Source of the DNA: Chryseobacterium sp. Tr-659 | Lineage (GTDB): Bacteria; Bacteroidota; Bacteroidia; Flavobacteriales; Weeksellaceae | DNA length: 64,000 nt | Reading direction: 5' to 3' | Assembly (NCBI RefSeq): GCF_011752975.1 | Contig: NZ_VWWP01000006.1 | Location: 186,001-250,000 of the forward strand | Shown here: piece after piece, positions 55,010 through 62,843 of the stretch | How positions within the stretch are numbered: the stretch's first letter is position 1 | Layout of the letters: every line of letters starts with the position of its first letter | Made by a program: the position numbers and the translations under genes | The notes under the pieces: generated by a model | Seen by the model: only the letters and a program-made list of their open reading frames with translations | Database searches by the model: none | What the model was told of the DNA's origin: nothing

Positions 55010-55282
55010 ACCTCAACCGAGTAAGAGTATCAATAACGGGAAACCTTTTGCTCCTGAAAAAGTCGGAATTTTTTAATGCGTGAGCAAAAGAATCTCTTCC
55101 GATAGTTGAAAATGGCAGATTTTATCGCAGTCATTTTCTTTCAGGAGTAGATAGAGATTCTGCGAAAGCAGAGTCCTGATTCTTGAACAAGTAGGAAATC
55201 CAGTAGGGGATAGACTTTCATACAAAAACTGCTTCGGCAGTTTGGTAAGACTCTCCGATGGGAAACACTTTTCGGTTGGGGT
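55010..55282 (+). ncRNA. Putative structured RNA unit 2
   Basis: The second 273-nt unit has the same hairpins. Its closing helix ends TCGGTTGGGGT, an A-to-G change that turns one A-U pair into G-U. The GAAA stem is extended to 8 bp (GATTCTGC/GCAGAGTC). Confidence 0.62.
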
Positions 55283-55366
55283 TTATAAAAGCCACACCAA
55301 AAGATAAAATATAAGCATTGTAAAGATGCATTACAATATTTTAAAAACATAACAAACATAAAAATT

Positions 55367-55639
55367 ACCTCAACCGAGTAAGAGTATCAATAACGGGAAA
55401 CCTTTTGCTCCTGAAAAAGTCGGAATTTTCTAATGCGCGGGCAAAAGAATCTCTTCCGATAGTTGAAAATGGCAGATTTTATCACAGTTATTTTCTTTCA
55501 GGAGTAGATAGAGATTCTGTGAAAGCAGAGTCCTGATTCTTGAACAAGTAGGAAATCCAGTAGGGGATAGACTTTCATACAAAAACTGCTTCGGCAGTTT
55601 GGTAAGACTCTCCGATGGGAAACACTTTTCGGTTGAGGT
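55367..55639 (+). ncRNA. Putative structured RNA unit 3
   Basis: The third 273-nt unit. In the 9-bp helix the right arm reads GGGCAAAAG instead of GAGCAAAAG, and in the GAAA hairpin CTGC becomes CTGT. Both changes give G-U pairs, so the helices are kept. Confidence 0.62.
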
Positions 55640-55723
55640 TTATAAAAGCCACACCAAAAGATAAAATATAAGCATTGTAAAGATGCATTACAATATTTTA
55701 AAAACATAACAAATATAAAAATT

Positions 55724-55996
55724 ACCTCAACCGAGTAAGAGTATCAATAACGGGAAACCTTTTGCTCCTGAAAAAGTCGGAATTTTTTAATGCGCGGGCA
55801 TTCGAATCTCTTCCGATAGTTGAAAATGGCAGATTTTATCACAGTCATTTTCTTTCAGGAGTAGATAGAGATTCTGTGAAAGCAGAGTCCTGATTCTTAA
55901 ACAAGTAGGAAATCCAGTAGGGGATAGACTTTCATACAAAAACTGCTTCGGCAGTTTGGTAAGACTCTCCGATGGGAAACACTTTTCGGTTGAGGT
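55724..55996 (+). ncRNA. Putative structured RNA unit 4, partly altered
   Basis: The fourth 273-nt unit. The closing helix, GAAA and UUCG hairpins are intact. The right arm of the 9-bp helix reads GGGCATTCG, which breaks three pairs, so this copy may be decaying or may use another fold. Confidence 0.58.
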
Positions 55997-56082
55997 TTAT
56001 AAAAGCCACACCAGAAGATAAAATATAAGCATTGTAAAGATGCATTACACAATATTTTAAAAACATAACAAATATAAAAATT

Positions 56083-56355
56083 ACCTCAACCGAGTAAGAG
56101 TATCAATAACGGGAAACCTTTTGCTCCTGAAAAAGTCGGAATTTTTTAATGCGTGAGCAAAAGAATCTCTTCCGATAGTTGAAAATGGCAGATTTTATCG
56201 CAGTCATTTTCTTTCAGGAGTAGATAGAGATTCTGCAAAAGCAGAGTCCTGATTCTTGAACAAGTAGGAAATCCAGTAGGGGATAGACTTTCATACAAAA
56301 ACTGCTTCGGCAGTTTGGTAAGACTCTCTGATGGGAAACACTTTTCGGTTGGGGT
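56083..56355 (+). ncRNA. Putative structured RNA unit 5
   Basis: The fifth 273-nt unit, ending 20 bp before the GTG and 56 bp before the ATG of the ATPase gene. The tetraloop GAAA becomes AAAA while the stem is unchanged. The closing helix ends TCGGTTGGGGT, again a G-U pair. The 3' linker found after the other units is absent. Confidence 0.62.
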
Positions 56356-56375
56356 AACTTTTTAGGAACAAATGA

Positions 56376-57728
56376 GTGGATGTTTCAAAAATAAACAAAA
56401 TAAAGAAATCAATGGAGTCAAAACAATTACAAAATTTATTTACTCATTTAGAGAATGTTATTACATGGCGTATACATAATGCTTCAGAAGATTTTAATAT
56501 AGGAGCTCCTGAATTTAAAACTAGTGACCATGAGAATTTTCAATTGGGAGATTATATTTCAGGGAAAGGGCTTGCCCATCAGGAGGTTGTTGTTCTTTTA
56601 ATGGCTTTATTGCCACGATTGGACCCGTCATTGTTGAAACGTATTTATCTGGAATTTCCTAATAGTGCGTTGTTCGATTTTTGCTCAACCAATGATAATG
56701 GCAGGCTCTTTTATCCTACAGTTCAGGCTGTTCAATATATTTTAGGAGGAGAGAGTATTTCAGAACGATTGAAAGCGCTGGATTATTTCAGTTCAAATTC
56801 AGTTTTGATTAAAGAAGAGCTCATTATTTTTTCACATTCAGCTCATGAATCTGCTGGCGTAAACAGTCAGATAAATGTTCATCATGAAGCTTTTAATACT
56901 TTAATTTTTGGGGTAGAATTATTACCCAAAATGAGTAATGATTTTCCGGCAGAGCAGCTGCAGACCCGTCGATCATGGGCAGATCTAATACTTCCTCAAG
57001 CCACATTATATGAACTTCAAAGTATTGAGGCCTGGTACAATAGCAGCCGCATTCTTATGGAAGATTGGGACATGCAGAAAAAACTTAAACCTGGCTTCAG
57101 GGTATTGTTCTACGGAGAACCGGGAACAGGAAAAACTCTTGCGGCAAGCCTTCTGGGAAAATATACCAACCGTCCTGTTTTCAGAGTTGATGTTTCGATG
57201 CTGGTCTCAAAATATATTGGAGAAACAGAAAAGCAATTGGCTAAGTTATTTGATAAAGCAGAAAATAAAAACTGGATCTTATTTTTTGATGAAGCAGATG
57301 CTATTTTTGGAAAACGAACCTCTGTGAGAGATGCTCACGATAAATATGCCAATCAGGAAGTTTCTTACTTATTACAAAGAATAGAAACTTTTTCAGGGTT
57401 AATTATTCTGGCATCCAACTTTAAAAATAATATGGATAAAGCCTTTACACGACGTTTTCACAGCTGCATACAATTCAATAATCCAAAGTATGAAGAACGT
57501 CTGCGTATCTGGCAGCAAAATTTACCGGAACAATTACAGCTTGAAGACATTGATTTAGAACAAATCGCCAACCGATATGAACTAACCGGTTCTAATATTA
57601 TGAATGTCATACAAGATGTCAGTTTAAAAACAATTGCATCAAAAGAACCCGGCTATAAAGTAAGTCTGGATAGATTATTAGAATGCATCAAAAAAGAATA
57701 TGTGAAAGAAGATAAAATATTTGCTTAA
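56376..57728 (+). CDS. eCIS AAA+ ATPase (Pvc15/Afp15-like)
   Basis: This protein has up to 450 residues. The AAA+ domain covers about residues 235-400: Walker A G247-EPGTGKT (residues 247-254), Walker B ILFFDEAD (301-308), sensor 1 N348 in LASNF and the arginine-finger pair R359-R360 in FTRRFH. The N-terminal 230 residues have the eCIS-specific WRIHN and PRLDPSLLKRIYLEFPNS blocks. In PVC and Afp loci this ATPase is needed for particle assembly, perhaps for loading or sheath folding. The start is uncertain: GTG at 56376 or ATG at 56412 (MESKQLQNLF), the latter preferred by codon type. It lies directly after the RNA-like array. Confidence 0.92.
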   Translation: MDVSKINKIKKSMESKQLQNLFTHLENVITWRIHNASEDFNIGAPEFKTSDHENFQLGDYISGKGLAHQEVVVLLMALLPRLDPSLLKRIYLEFPNSALFDFCSTNDNGRLFYPTVQAVQYILGGESISERLKALDYFSSNSVLIKEELIIFSHSAHESAGVNSQINVHHEAFNTLIFGVELLPKMSNDFPAEQLQTRRSWADLILPQATLYELQSIEAWYNSSRILMEDWDMQKKLKPGFRVLFYGEPGTGKTLAASLLGKYTNRPVFRVDVSMLVSKYIGETEKQLAKLFDKAENKNWILFFDEADAIFGKRTSVRDAHDKYANQEVSYLLQRIETFSGLIILASNFKNNMDKAFTRRFHSCIQFNNPKYEERLRIWQQNLPEQLQLEDIDLEQIANRYELTGSNIMNVIQDVSLKTIASKEPGYKVSLDRLLECIKKEYVKEDKIFA

Positions 57729-57931
57729 AAACAGATCAGTCAAAAAAAATGATAATCTATTTTTGGTTATTACAGAAGACTGTTTTCATTAAGCAAAGAT
57801 GTATTTTCTTAGAAAAATCAATGAAATTGCTTCCAATCCTGGCTCCCTTAAGAATACCATCCGGCTTCCTCGTTTTCAAAACTTCAGGGAAATAGAAGTC
57901 TAAACTTGTTCAATTTTAAAAACAAAAACCA

Positions 57932-58501
57932 ATGAAAATGAAAATTCTGTTACTGATCTTACTGAGCAGTATCCTATTGAGCTGCCGAACTAAGCATAAA
58001 ATTACCACTACTCATAAAGAAAATACAAAAGAATCGGAGAGAATTAAAGTTGATTCTTCCAGTTTACAAAGTTTGCAGTCAATTCAGAGCCAATCTGATG
58101 ATGTATTGCAGAAAGAAGAAAAAAATGAGATATCCGGCGATTTACTGATCCGGGGAAAATCTGATGGAGATAATCCCTTTGTTTATCATAATGTTGTGGG
58201 CAATGATACCCTCCAAAGTATTTCCATTATGGGAAATGCAGAATATACAATCAGTAATCATTATACAAAGGCCAACAATCAGAAAACGGAGGTTAAAAAA
58301 GAAGTATCCGCAAAAATTGTTCAGGATGTAACTCAGAAGACGGCTTCAAAAGAAAGCCTCAAAGAAATAGCTTCAAAAGTTTCCGAAGAAACCCAAAAGA
58401 TAAAACTGAATGGATTTGATGCTGCAGCCTGGATTTTTATTACCATCGTCGGAATCACTTTAATACTCATCTTTTTCACTTATAAATATTTAAAGAAATG
58501 A
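57932..58501 (+). CDS. Unimolecular-spanin-like lipoprotein
   Basis: This 189-residue protein starts with a lipoprotein signal (MKMKILLLILLSSILLSC, Cys at 18) and ends with a transmembrane helix (AAWIFITIVGITLILIFFTY) and a basic tail. The middle is helical and charged (SSLQSLQSIQSQSDDVLQKEEKN). One protein anchored in the outer membrane by lipid and in the inner membrane by a C-terminal helix is the layout of phage u-spanins, which fuse the two membranes at the end of lysis. It overlaps the lysozyme gene by 4 bp (ATGA). Confidence 0.7.
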   Translation: MKMKILLLILLSSILLSCRTKHKITTTHKENTKESERIKVDSSSLQSLQSIQSQSDDVLQKEEKNEISGDLLIRGKSDGDNPFVYHNVVGNDTLQSISIMGNAEYTISNHYTKANNQKTEVKKEVSAKIVQDVTQKTASKESLKEIASKVSEETQKIKLNGFDAAAWIFITIVGITLILIFFTYKYLKK

Positions 58502-58938
58502 AAACATCACAAAAAGGAATCAATCTGATTATATCATTTGAAGGTTTCAGTGCTAAGCCTTACCTGGATTCTGCGGGAATTCCTACAATAGGTTATGGAA
58601 ACACTTACTATCCGGGAGGAAAAAAAGTAACGATGAATGATCCTGCTATCAGTAAAGAAAAAGGAGTAGAGTTATTTTCATCTGTTTTACCCACTTACGA
58701 AAAAATAGTGAATGCTAAAGTGAAGGTGGTTCTTAACCAGAATCAGTTTGACGCACTTGTATCACATACCTATAATACAGGGGGCTCAGATGGCTTGTTT
58801 TCTTTGATTAATAAAAGAGCAGGAGAAACAGAGATCAGAAATTGGTTTACTACAAAATATATTACCGCCGGTGGTAAAACATTAAACGGTTTGATTAGGA
58901 GAAGAAAGGCTGAAGCGGATTTGTTTTTTGCTAAGTAG
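58498..58938 (+). CDS. T4-type lysozyme / endolysin (GH24)
   Basis: This 146-residue protein matches phage lysozymes of family GH24. The catalytic triad has the T4 spacing: E15 in SFEGF, D24 in YLDSAG and T30 in IPTIGYGNT (E11, D20 and T26 in T4). The C-terminal half has LNQNQFDALVSHTYNTG and RRRKAEADLF, also typical. It would cleave peptidoglycan for release of particles. It has no signal peptide, so it depends on a holin for export. Confidence 0.92.
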   Translation: MKTSQKGINLIISFEGFSAKPYLDSAGIPTIGYGNTYYPGGKKVTMNDPAISKEKGVELFSSVLPTYEKIVNAKVKVVLNQNQFDALVSHTYNTGGSDGLFSLINKRAGETEIRNWFTTKYITAGGKTLNGLIRRRKAEADLFFAK

Positions 58939-58960
58939 ATCAGTATTTTTGCTAAAAAAC

Positions 58961-59338
58961 ATGATACCAGAAAATGTAGCGAATCTAACTGCAATTTATG
59001 CAGCAACACTATCAACATTTCTATTTTTACGAGAAATATGGAAAATGCAGCCAAAATTCGATATTAGCCATTTTTTTACGGGTAATCCAGAGGAAGATGA
59101 TGTCATAACTATTTATAATAAGTCAAACAGGACTGTGTTTATTAAGCAATTTTCAATAGTGAAGAATGGTAAAGATGTAGATTTAGGCAACGAAGCAGAT
59201 TTTTATATTATTCGTATTCAACCCCATGATATTTATAGTATTAAGATATCTCAATATTATAAATTTAGTATAAAAGGAGAAGTTTATCTCGCTTTAAATC
59301 TAATTGGTAAAAAAAAACCTGTAAAAATTAGAATATAA
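58961..59338 (+). CDS. Small membrane-anchored protein of unknown function
   Basis: ATG at 58961 opens a 125-residue frame (MIPENVANLTAIYAATLSTF), 22 bp after the lysozyme. An N-terminal hydrophobic segment (NLTAIYAATLSTFLFLREIW) looks like a membrane anchor. The rest is a beta-rich, soluble-looking domain (DDVITIYNKSNRTVFIKQFSIVKNG). A longer frame from a TTG at 58928 is less likely. It ends the lysis operon before a terminator. No family is recognised; a lysis accessory role is a guess. Confidence 0.55.
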   Translation: MIPENVANLTAIYAATLSTFLFLREIWKMQPKFDISHFFTGNPEEDDVITIYNKSNRTVFIKQFSIVKNGKDVDLGNEADFYIIRIQPHDIYSIKISQYYKFSIKGEVYLALNLIGKKKPVKIRI

Positions 59339-59339
59339 A

Positions 59340-59372
59340 AATTCCCCACCTAACAGTGGGGAATTTTTTTTA
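59340..59372 (+). terminator. Bidirectional terminator at the end of the lysis operon
   Basis: A 9-bp hairpin (ATTCCCCAC/GTGGGGAAT, six-base loop) is followed by a T-run on the plus side and preceded by an A-run on the left, so it can also stop the TIR gene, whose stop codon lies inside it. Confidence 0.82.
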
Positions 59373-60185
59373 ATAAATTGATTTAAGTAGACTTTCAAAT
59401 TTGATTATTATTTTAGGGGCAATTTTAATCATTAATTGCCCAGCATTTTGGGATCCAGATGGAGAAAAATAAATGCCATTGTTGGTGGTATGAACACTTA
59501 TATATTCTTTAAGATTCCCTTTTTCTATATTTATCACCTCTTTGATTATGTTAGCATCTGTCATACCTAAGGAAAGGTCAATTGTATCTAGATCCTTTTG
59601 CTCATGGGCAAGATTTATTAAATCATTCATCTGAGAATAATTTCCATTAAACAGTTTAAATAGTTTAACAAGGCTATCGCCAATTGTATATACTTGTTCA
59701 AATTCATTAATTGATTTTGCTAATGCATCAAAATCAGTTTTTAGGTTGCCTTTGCCCCCAACTGCTATTTGAATACTTCTAAAGCTTAATTCTAATTGTG
59801 CAGAATTGTTTGCGGAAATTGCATTTAAGTTAGTTAGTGGCATAGGTAATGATGAAGGGACTATATTACTATGACAAACAGGAATAGCTGGTATTTCTGG
59901 CCCACCGTTTTGAATACTTAATGAATTTCTAATCCATATAGCTCCTAGCTCAAAATTGATCCAGTTCCTTTTAACTGATTTAGGGCTAATCAAATAAATA
60001 GCACCTACACACTCTAATAGACTATCCTCAATACGTTTCAAAAAATTAGCTCCTGGTGTAATTGACTCCCCATCAGAAGATACGAAAACCTCAACGAATC
60101 CACTGAATTCCTCTACAATTGCTTTTTTGATAATAAGTGCTAATTCTTTTTCATCATGAATATGTGATAAAAATATTTTTGCCAT
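59370..60185 (-). CDS. TIR-domain protein
   Basis: This 271-residue protein has an N-terminal TIR domain (residues 1-140): IFLSHIHDEKELA, VEVFVSSDGESITPGANF, IEDSLLECVGAIYLISPKSV and WINFELGAIW, with E79 in the position of the catalytic glutamate of NAD-cleaving TIR enzymes. The C-terminal 130 residues are helical, with no recognised domain. Bacterial TIR proteins often act in anti-phage defence by depleting NAD or producing signal nucleotides. It is read alone, convergent with the lysis operon. A set of CCGTA/TACGG half-sites lies upstream. Confidence 0.85.
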   Translation of the reverse strand: MAKIFLSHIHDEKELALIIKKAIVEEFSGFVEVFVSSDGESITPGANFLKRIEDSLLECVGAIYLISPKSVKRNWINFELGAIWIRNSLSIQNGGPEIPAIPVCHSNIVPSSLPMPLTNLNAISANNSAQLELSFRSIQIAVGGKGNLKTDFDALAKSINEFEQVYTIGDSLVKLFKLFNGNYSQMNDLINLAHEQKDLDTIDLSLGMTDANIIKEVINIEKGNLKEYISVHTTNNGIYFSPSGSQNAGQLMIKIAPKIIIKFESLLKSIY

Positions 60186-60240
60186 ATAGTTGTATATTTA
60201 GTTTTTAGTCGCAAATATGACAAAATTTATTTTATTTCAT

Positions 60241-60290
60241 TACGGTTTCCCGTAGAGTTATTACTATAGTACCACCGTATATTTACGGTG
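60241..60290 (-). promoter_or_regulatory. Cluster of CCGTA/TACGG half-sites upstream of the TIR gene
   Basis: Two inverted repeats share the same half-site: TACGG-TTTC-CCGTA at 60241-60254 and CACCGTA-TATT-TACGGTG at 60273-60290. They lie 56-105 bp before the TIR start codon and could bind a dimeric regulator cooperatively. Confidence 0.5.
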
Positions 60291-60330
60291 TTTGTATTTG
60301 ATACGATCAAACAGTACAAGAAAGTTTTTT

Positions 60331-60358
60331 TAATGTCCTCCCTTTGGGGAGGGTTTTT
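60331..60358 (+). terminator. Plus-oriented terminator-like hairpin
   Basis: CCTCCC-TTTG-GGGAGG followed by GTTTTT. No plus-strand gene ends nearby, so it may end a short RNA or a read-through transcript. Confidence 0.5.
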
Positions 60359-60390
60359 GGTTTGCAGGAATTCGTAGTGTAAATTTAATT

Positions 60391-60609
60391 CTATCTGATA
60401 ACAACAAATCCTGAAAATTTATTTGAAGAATTGAGCGTTAGCGTATCTGTGATTGATGGAATATAAGAAGATAATGTAGGAACTCCTTTTATTAATCTGT
60501 AAATCTGAACCTTTGCTTTGTCTATGTTATTTCCTAAGTTAATATCTAACTTTAAAGTATATCCCCCATTAATTGGTACCCAATGTTCTAATGTAAATTC
60601 GAATATCAT
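60391..60609 (-). CDS. Small protein of unknown function (72 residues)
   Basis: This short protein (MIFEFTLEHWVPINGGYTLKL ...) is made of alternating hydrophobic and polar residues that suggest a small beta fold. It has no signal peptide. It is isolated between non-coding stretches, and no family is recognised. It may be real, because composition is protein-like with few low-complexity runs, but there is no further support. Confidence 0.4.
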   Translation of the reverse strand: MIFEFTLEHWVPINGGYTLKLDINLGNNIDKAKVQIYRLIKGVPTLSSYIPSITDTLTLNSSNKFSGFVVIR

Positions 60610-60863
60610 GTTAACAATTTTTAAGGTTGCGAAAATACAAATAATTTACATACTTATATTATGGATTATATCATAAAATTCTAAATTTTTGCATATTTAA
60701 ATTAAATATAACACTGTATTTGATGTGAGAATGATTTTTATTTTTTCCCTTGTTGGGGAGTTTTTATTTCAGTGGGTAATTATTATTTTTTCATTTCGAA
60801 TATATACCTAAATCTGAATATGCAACTAAGGTTTTCCATAGTATTATGAATTGATCTTCCGAA

Positions 60864-61352
60864 TTAACTATCAAGTCTGTAAATAAATTCCTCAATCTCA
60901 GCCTGTCTGGCATTCGCAAAACCTCTATCAGTGCCGATTTTGACAAATCCACATTTTTCTAAAACTTTCTGTGAACCAAAATTATCGAAAGCAACACGTC
61001 CGAAAATAGGCCTGGTCTTCTCTATGATAAGAAAATCTTTCAATGCTTTTGTGGCAACACCTTTTCCCCAGAAATCTTTATTAATCCAATAAGTGATTTC
61101 AGCATCACCTTCCATCATAAATTTTGCAACGCTTCCCGCAATCTCATTACCGATAATAATAGTCTGATTATTAACGGTAGGATTATTCAGCAATCTGGTG
61201 TATTTGGCCAGATAAGCTTCTTTATTTTCAGAATCCTGTGATGTAAATGCTGCCAGATGACTGGCTTCCTGGTCAAGCTGAAATTCAAAGAGACTATTTA
61301 AATCATCAACAGTTGTTGGGCGGAGAGTTATTTTATAGGTAATATCGTCCAT
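60864..61352 (-). CDS. GNAT-family N-acetyltransferase (RimJ/RimL type)
   Basis: This 162-residue protein has the GNAT core: LRPTTVDDLNSLFEF near the start, IIIGNEIAGSV in the central beta sheet, ITYWINKDFWGKGVATKAL with the acetyl-CoA-binding pattern (Q/R)-x-x-G-x-(G/A) modified to W-G-K-G-V-A, and NFGSQKVLEKCGF near the end. The target cannot be predicted; such enzymes acetylate protein N-termini, amines or antibiotics. It stands alone and has no visible link to the eCIS locus. Confidence 0.86.
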   Translation of the reverse strand: MDDITYKITLRPTTVDDLNSLFEFQLDQEASHLAAFTSQDSENKEAYLAKYTRLLNNPTVNNQTIIIGNEIAGSVAKFMMEGDAEITYWINKDFWGKGVATKALKDFLIIEKTRPIFGRVAFDNFGSQKVLEKCGFVKIGTDRGFANARQAEIEEFIYRLDS

Positions 61353-61466
61353 TTTGTAAATTGAGCAGTTTTTTCAAATGTAATTAAATATTATGATGAG
61401 GAAACAAATTTTAGATGTTGTATTTAGTATTTCAGAAGTACCGAAACCATAAAGTTTAATACAGAC

Positions 61467-61487
61467 TTAACGTTGAGGTGACGTTAA
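61467..61487 (+). promoter_or_regulatory. Perfect palindrome upstream of the lipoprotein gene
   Basis: TTAACGT, seven bases, ACGTTAA form a 7-7-7 inverted repeat, 75 bp before the ATG at 61562. It looks like an operator. Confidence 0.5.
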
Positions 61488-61561
61488 TACAAATAGAATC
61501 CGGTAGTTTCGTAAGCAATTGACGAACTTTTAATAAGGCGTACTATACTTAAAAACAAACC

Positions 61562-62806
61562 ATGATTCAAAAACAAATATTAGGATGTTTGCTTATGCTT
61601 ACATTAGCAAGCATTGGATGTCAGAATAATGAAATTGCCGCTTCACCCGAAGAAGAACTTCCATTGAAAATGAATGCAGGTAGAGCAGCCACAGATACCA
61701 GTGTTGATGCTTACGTAGATACCAGTAACTATATTAGTTCAGGCTTTAACTTTTTAAATCCAGCCCAGATTAATAAAAATAGGCAGGCTATTGGTGGAAA
61801 TACTTACACCGAAGTTTACGGATTCAATATACCGGAAGAAAACAGAGTAAGAGGAATCCGTTGGAATACCGATGATGAAACTACCTCTATCTGGCGGCCG
61901 CAGGGAATTGCAGGATTTACCAAAGATGGCGTTCGTTATCTGCTGGTGAGCTGGTATGCAAAAGATGATGCCGAATACAAAGGCTCCCGTATTACTCTGA
62001 TTGACATCAGCCCGAGTTCAAGCACTTACTTAACGTATCGGCATATCCTTCTGGTACAGCCCGATATTCCTGCCAATATCACAAACTATACCCAATATGG
62101 CTCTTATGCTCCTTTAAAAGTACATGCCGGCGGTATTGCCTATTTTAAAGGAAAAATATATCTCAGCAGTACCAATCTTGGAGTCAGAATATTCGATCTG
62201 GATAAAATTATCGAGGTGGGTACAGGTGATACTACCAACGACAAATGCGGTAAAGATGCCAACGGGAATTTATTTGCTTTCAATTATCGGTATATATTGC
62301 CTCAAACAGGATATCAGAAGATTAATAATGCCGGCCCTTTCTCCACAATACAGGTCAATGATGAAGGAAACCAGCTTTGGACCGGCCAATACTATGCAGG
62401 AAGTGCTGATGCTTCCATTGTTCCTAAAGTTTTTGGTTTTCCTGTTGATGCTAACGGAATGCTTCAGAGTTCAGGGATTGTTAGCGTAGCTCCCAAGAAT
62501 AGTCTTTTTGCCGATAATCATGCTCATGGCATTCAGGGAGTATTCAGAAAAGGAAACAGAACATGGCTTTCGTGTACCGGATCTCCAAGCAATTCTTATG
62601 GTTCCAATGCCAGGCTGGCAAGATATACCGATGGAGCTGATGATACCGTCCGCTACCGATGGCCGTATGGAGCAGAATCTCTCTATTATGAATCTCAATA
62701 TGGTTATCTATGGAGCCTTACGGAATATGAGCCCAATGCCGGAGCCCAAAATGGCAGCCAGGTTAACCGCTGTATTTTTGCTGTGGATTTTTCGAAGTAT
62801 GAATAG
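61562..62806 (+). CDS. Lipoprotein, probable beta-propeller-like
   Basis: This 414-residue protein has a lipoprotein signal (IQKQILGCLLMLTLASIGC, Cys at 20), followed by a short acidic linker. The body has repeated YG, GI and DIS-type strand motifs: GIRWNTDDETTSIWRPQGIAGF, YLLVSWYAKDD, KGSRITLIDI, GGIAYFKGKIYLSSTNLGVRIFDLDK. These look like blades of a propeller. It ends in a Gly/Asn-rich C-terminus. It is probably exposed on the cell surface and may bind or process a polymer; no catalytic residues are recognised. Confidence 0.7.
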   Translation: MIQKQILGCLLMLTLASIGCQNNEIAASPEEELPLKMNAGRAATDTSVDAYVDTSNYISSGFNFLNPAQINKNRQAIGGNTYTEVYGFNIPEENRVRGIRWNTDDETTSIWRPQGIAGFTKDGVRYLLVSWYAKDDAEYKGSRITLIDISPSSSTYLTYRHILLVQPDIPANITNYTQYGSYAPLKVHAGGIAYFKGKIYLSSTNLGVRIFDLDKIIEVGTGDTTNDKCGKDANGNLFAFNYRYILPQTGYQKINNAGPFSTIQVNDEGNQLWTGQYYAGSADASIVPKVFGFPVDANGMLQSSGIVSVAPKNSLFADNHAHGIQGVFRKGNRTWLSCTGSPSNSYGSNARLARYTDGADDTVRYRWPYGAESLYYESQYGYLWSLTEYEPNAGAQNGSQVNRCIFAVDFSKYE

Positions 62807-62843
62807 GAGAGATCTGGATTAACATATTATTAAGCTTTGAAAA

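Larger units (their letters stand above)
54651..56355 (+). repeat. Five-copy tandem array of 357/359-bp repeats
   Basis: Units start at 54651, 55010, 55367, 55724 and 56083 (spacings 359, 357, 357 and 359). Copies are nearly identical. Length variation is confined to the AT-rich linkers (84 or 86 nt), which contain a TGTAA/TTACA inverted repeat. Confidence 0.92.

Noticed and set aside
54782-55707. Minus-strand reading frames of 65-72 codons, one in each of the first three RNA-like repeats
   Set aside because: They recur only because the repeats are near identical. They are Cys/Phe/Ser-rich with poor protein-like composition, start in the linker, and the RNA hairpins with pairing-preserving changes explain the conservation better.
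54651-56355. Group I or group II intron, RNase P or tmRNA
   Set aside because: No domain V hairpin, no reverse transcriptase, no intron core motifs I can recognise and no tRNA-like ends. Five tandem copies would also be unusual.
58928-58960. TTG start for the small membrane protein after the lysozyme
   Set aside because: It would overlap the lysozyme stop with a rare start codon. The ATG at 58961 gives a better N-terminal membrane segment.
60741-60770. Second terminator-like hairpin (TCCC/GGGA plus TTTTT)
   Set aside because: The stem is only four base pairs and no gene ends next to it. It is similar in style to 60331-60358 but too weak to list.
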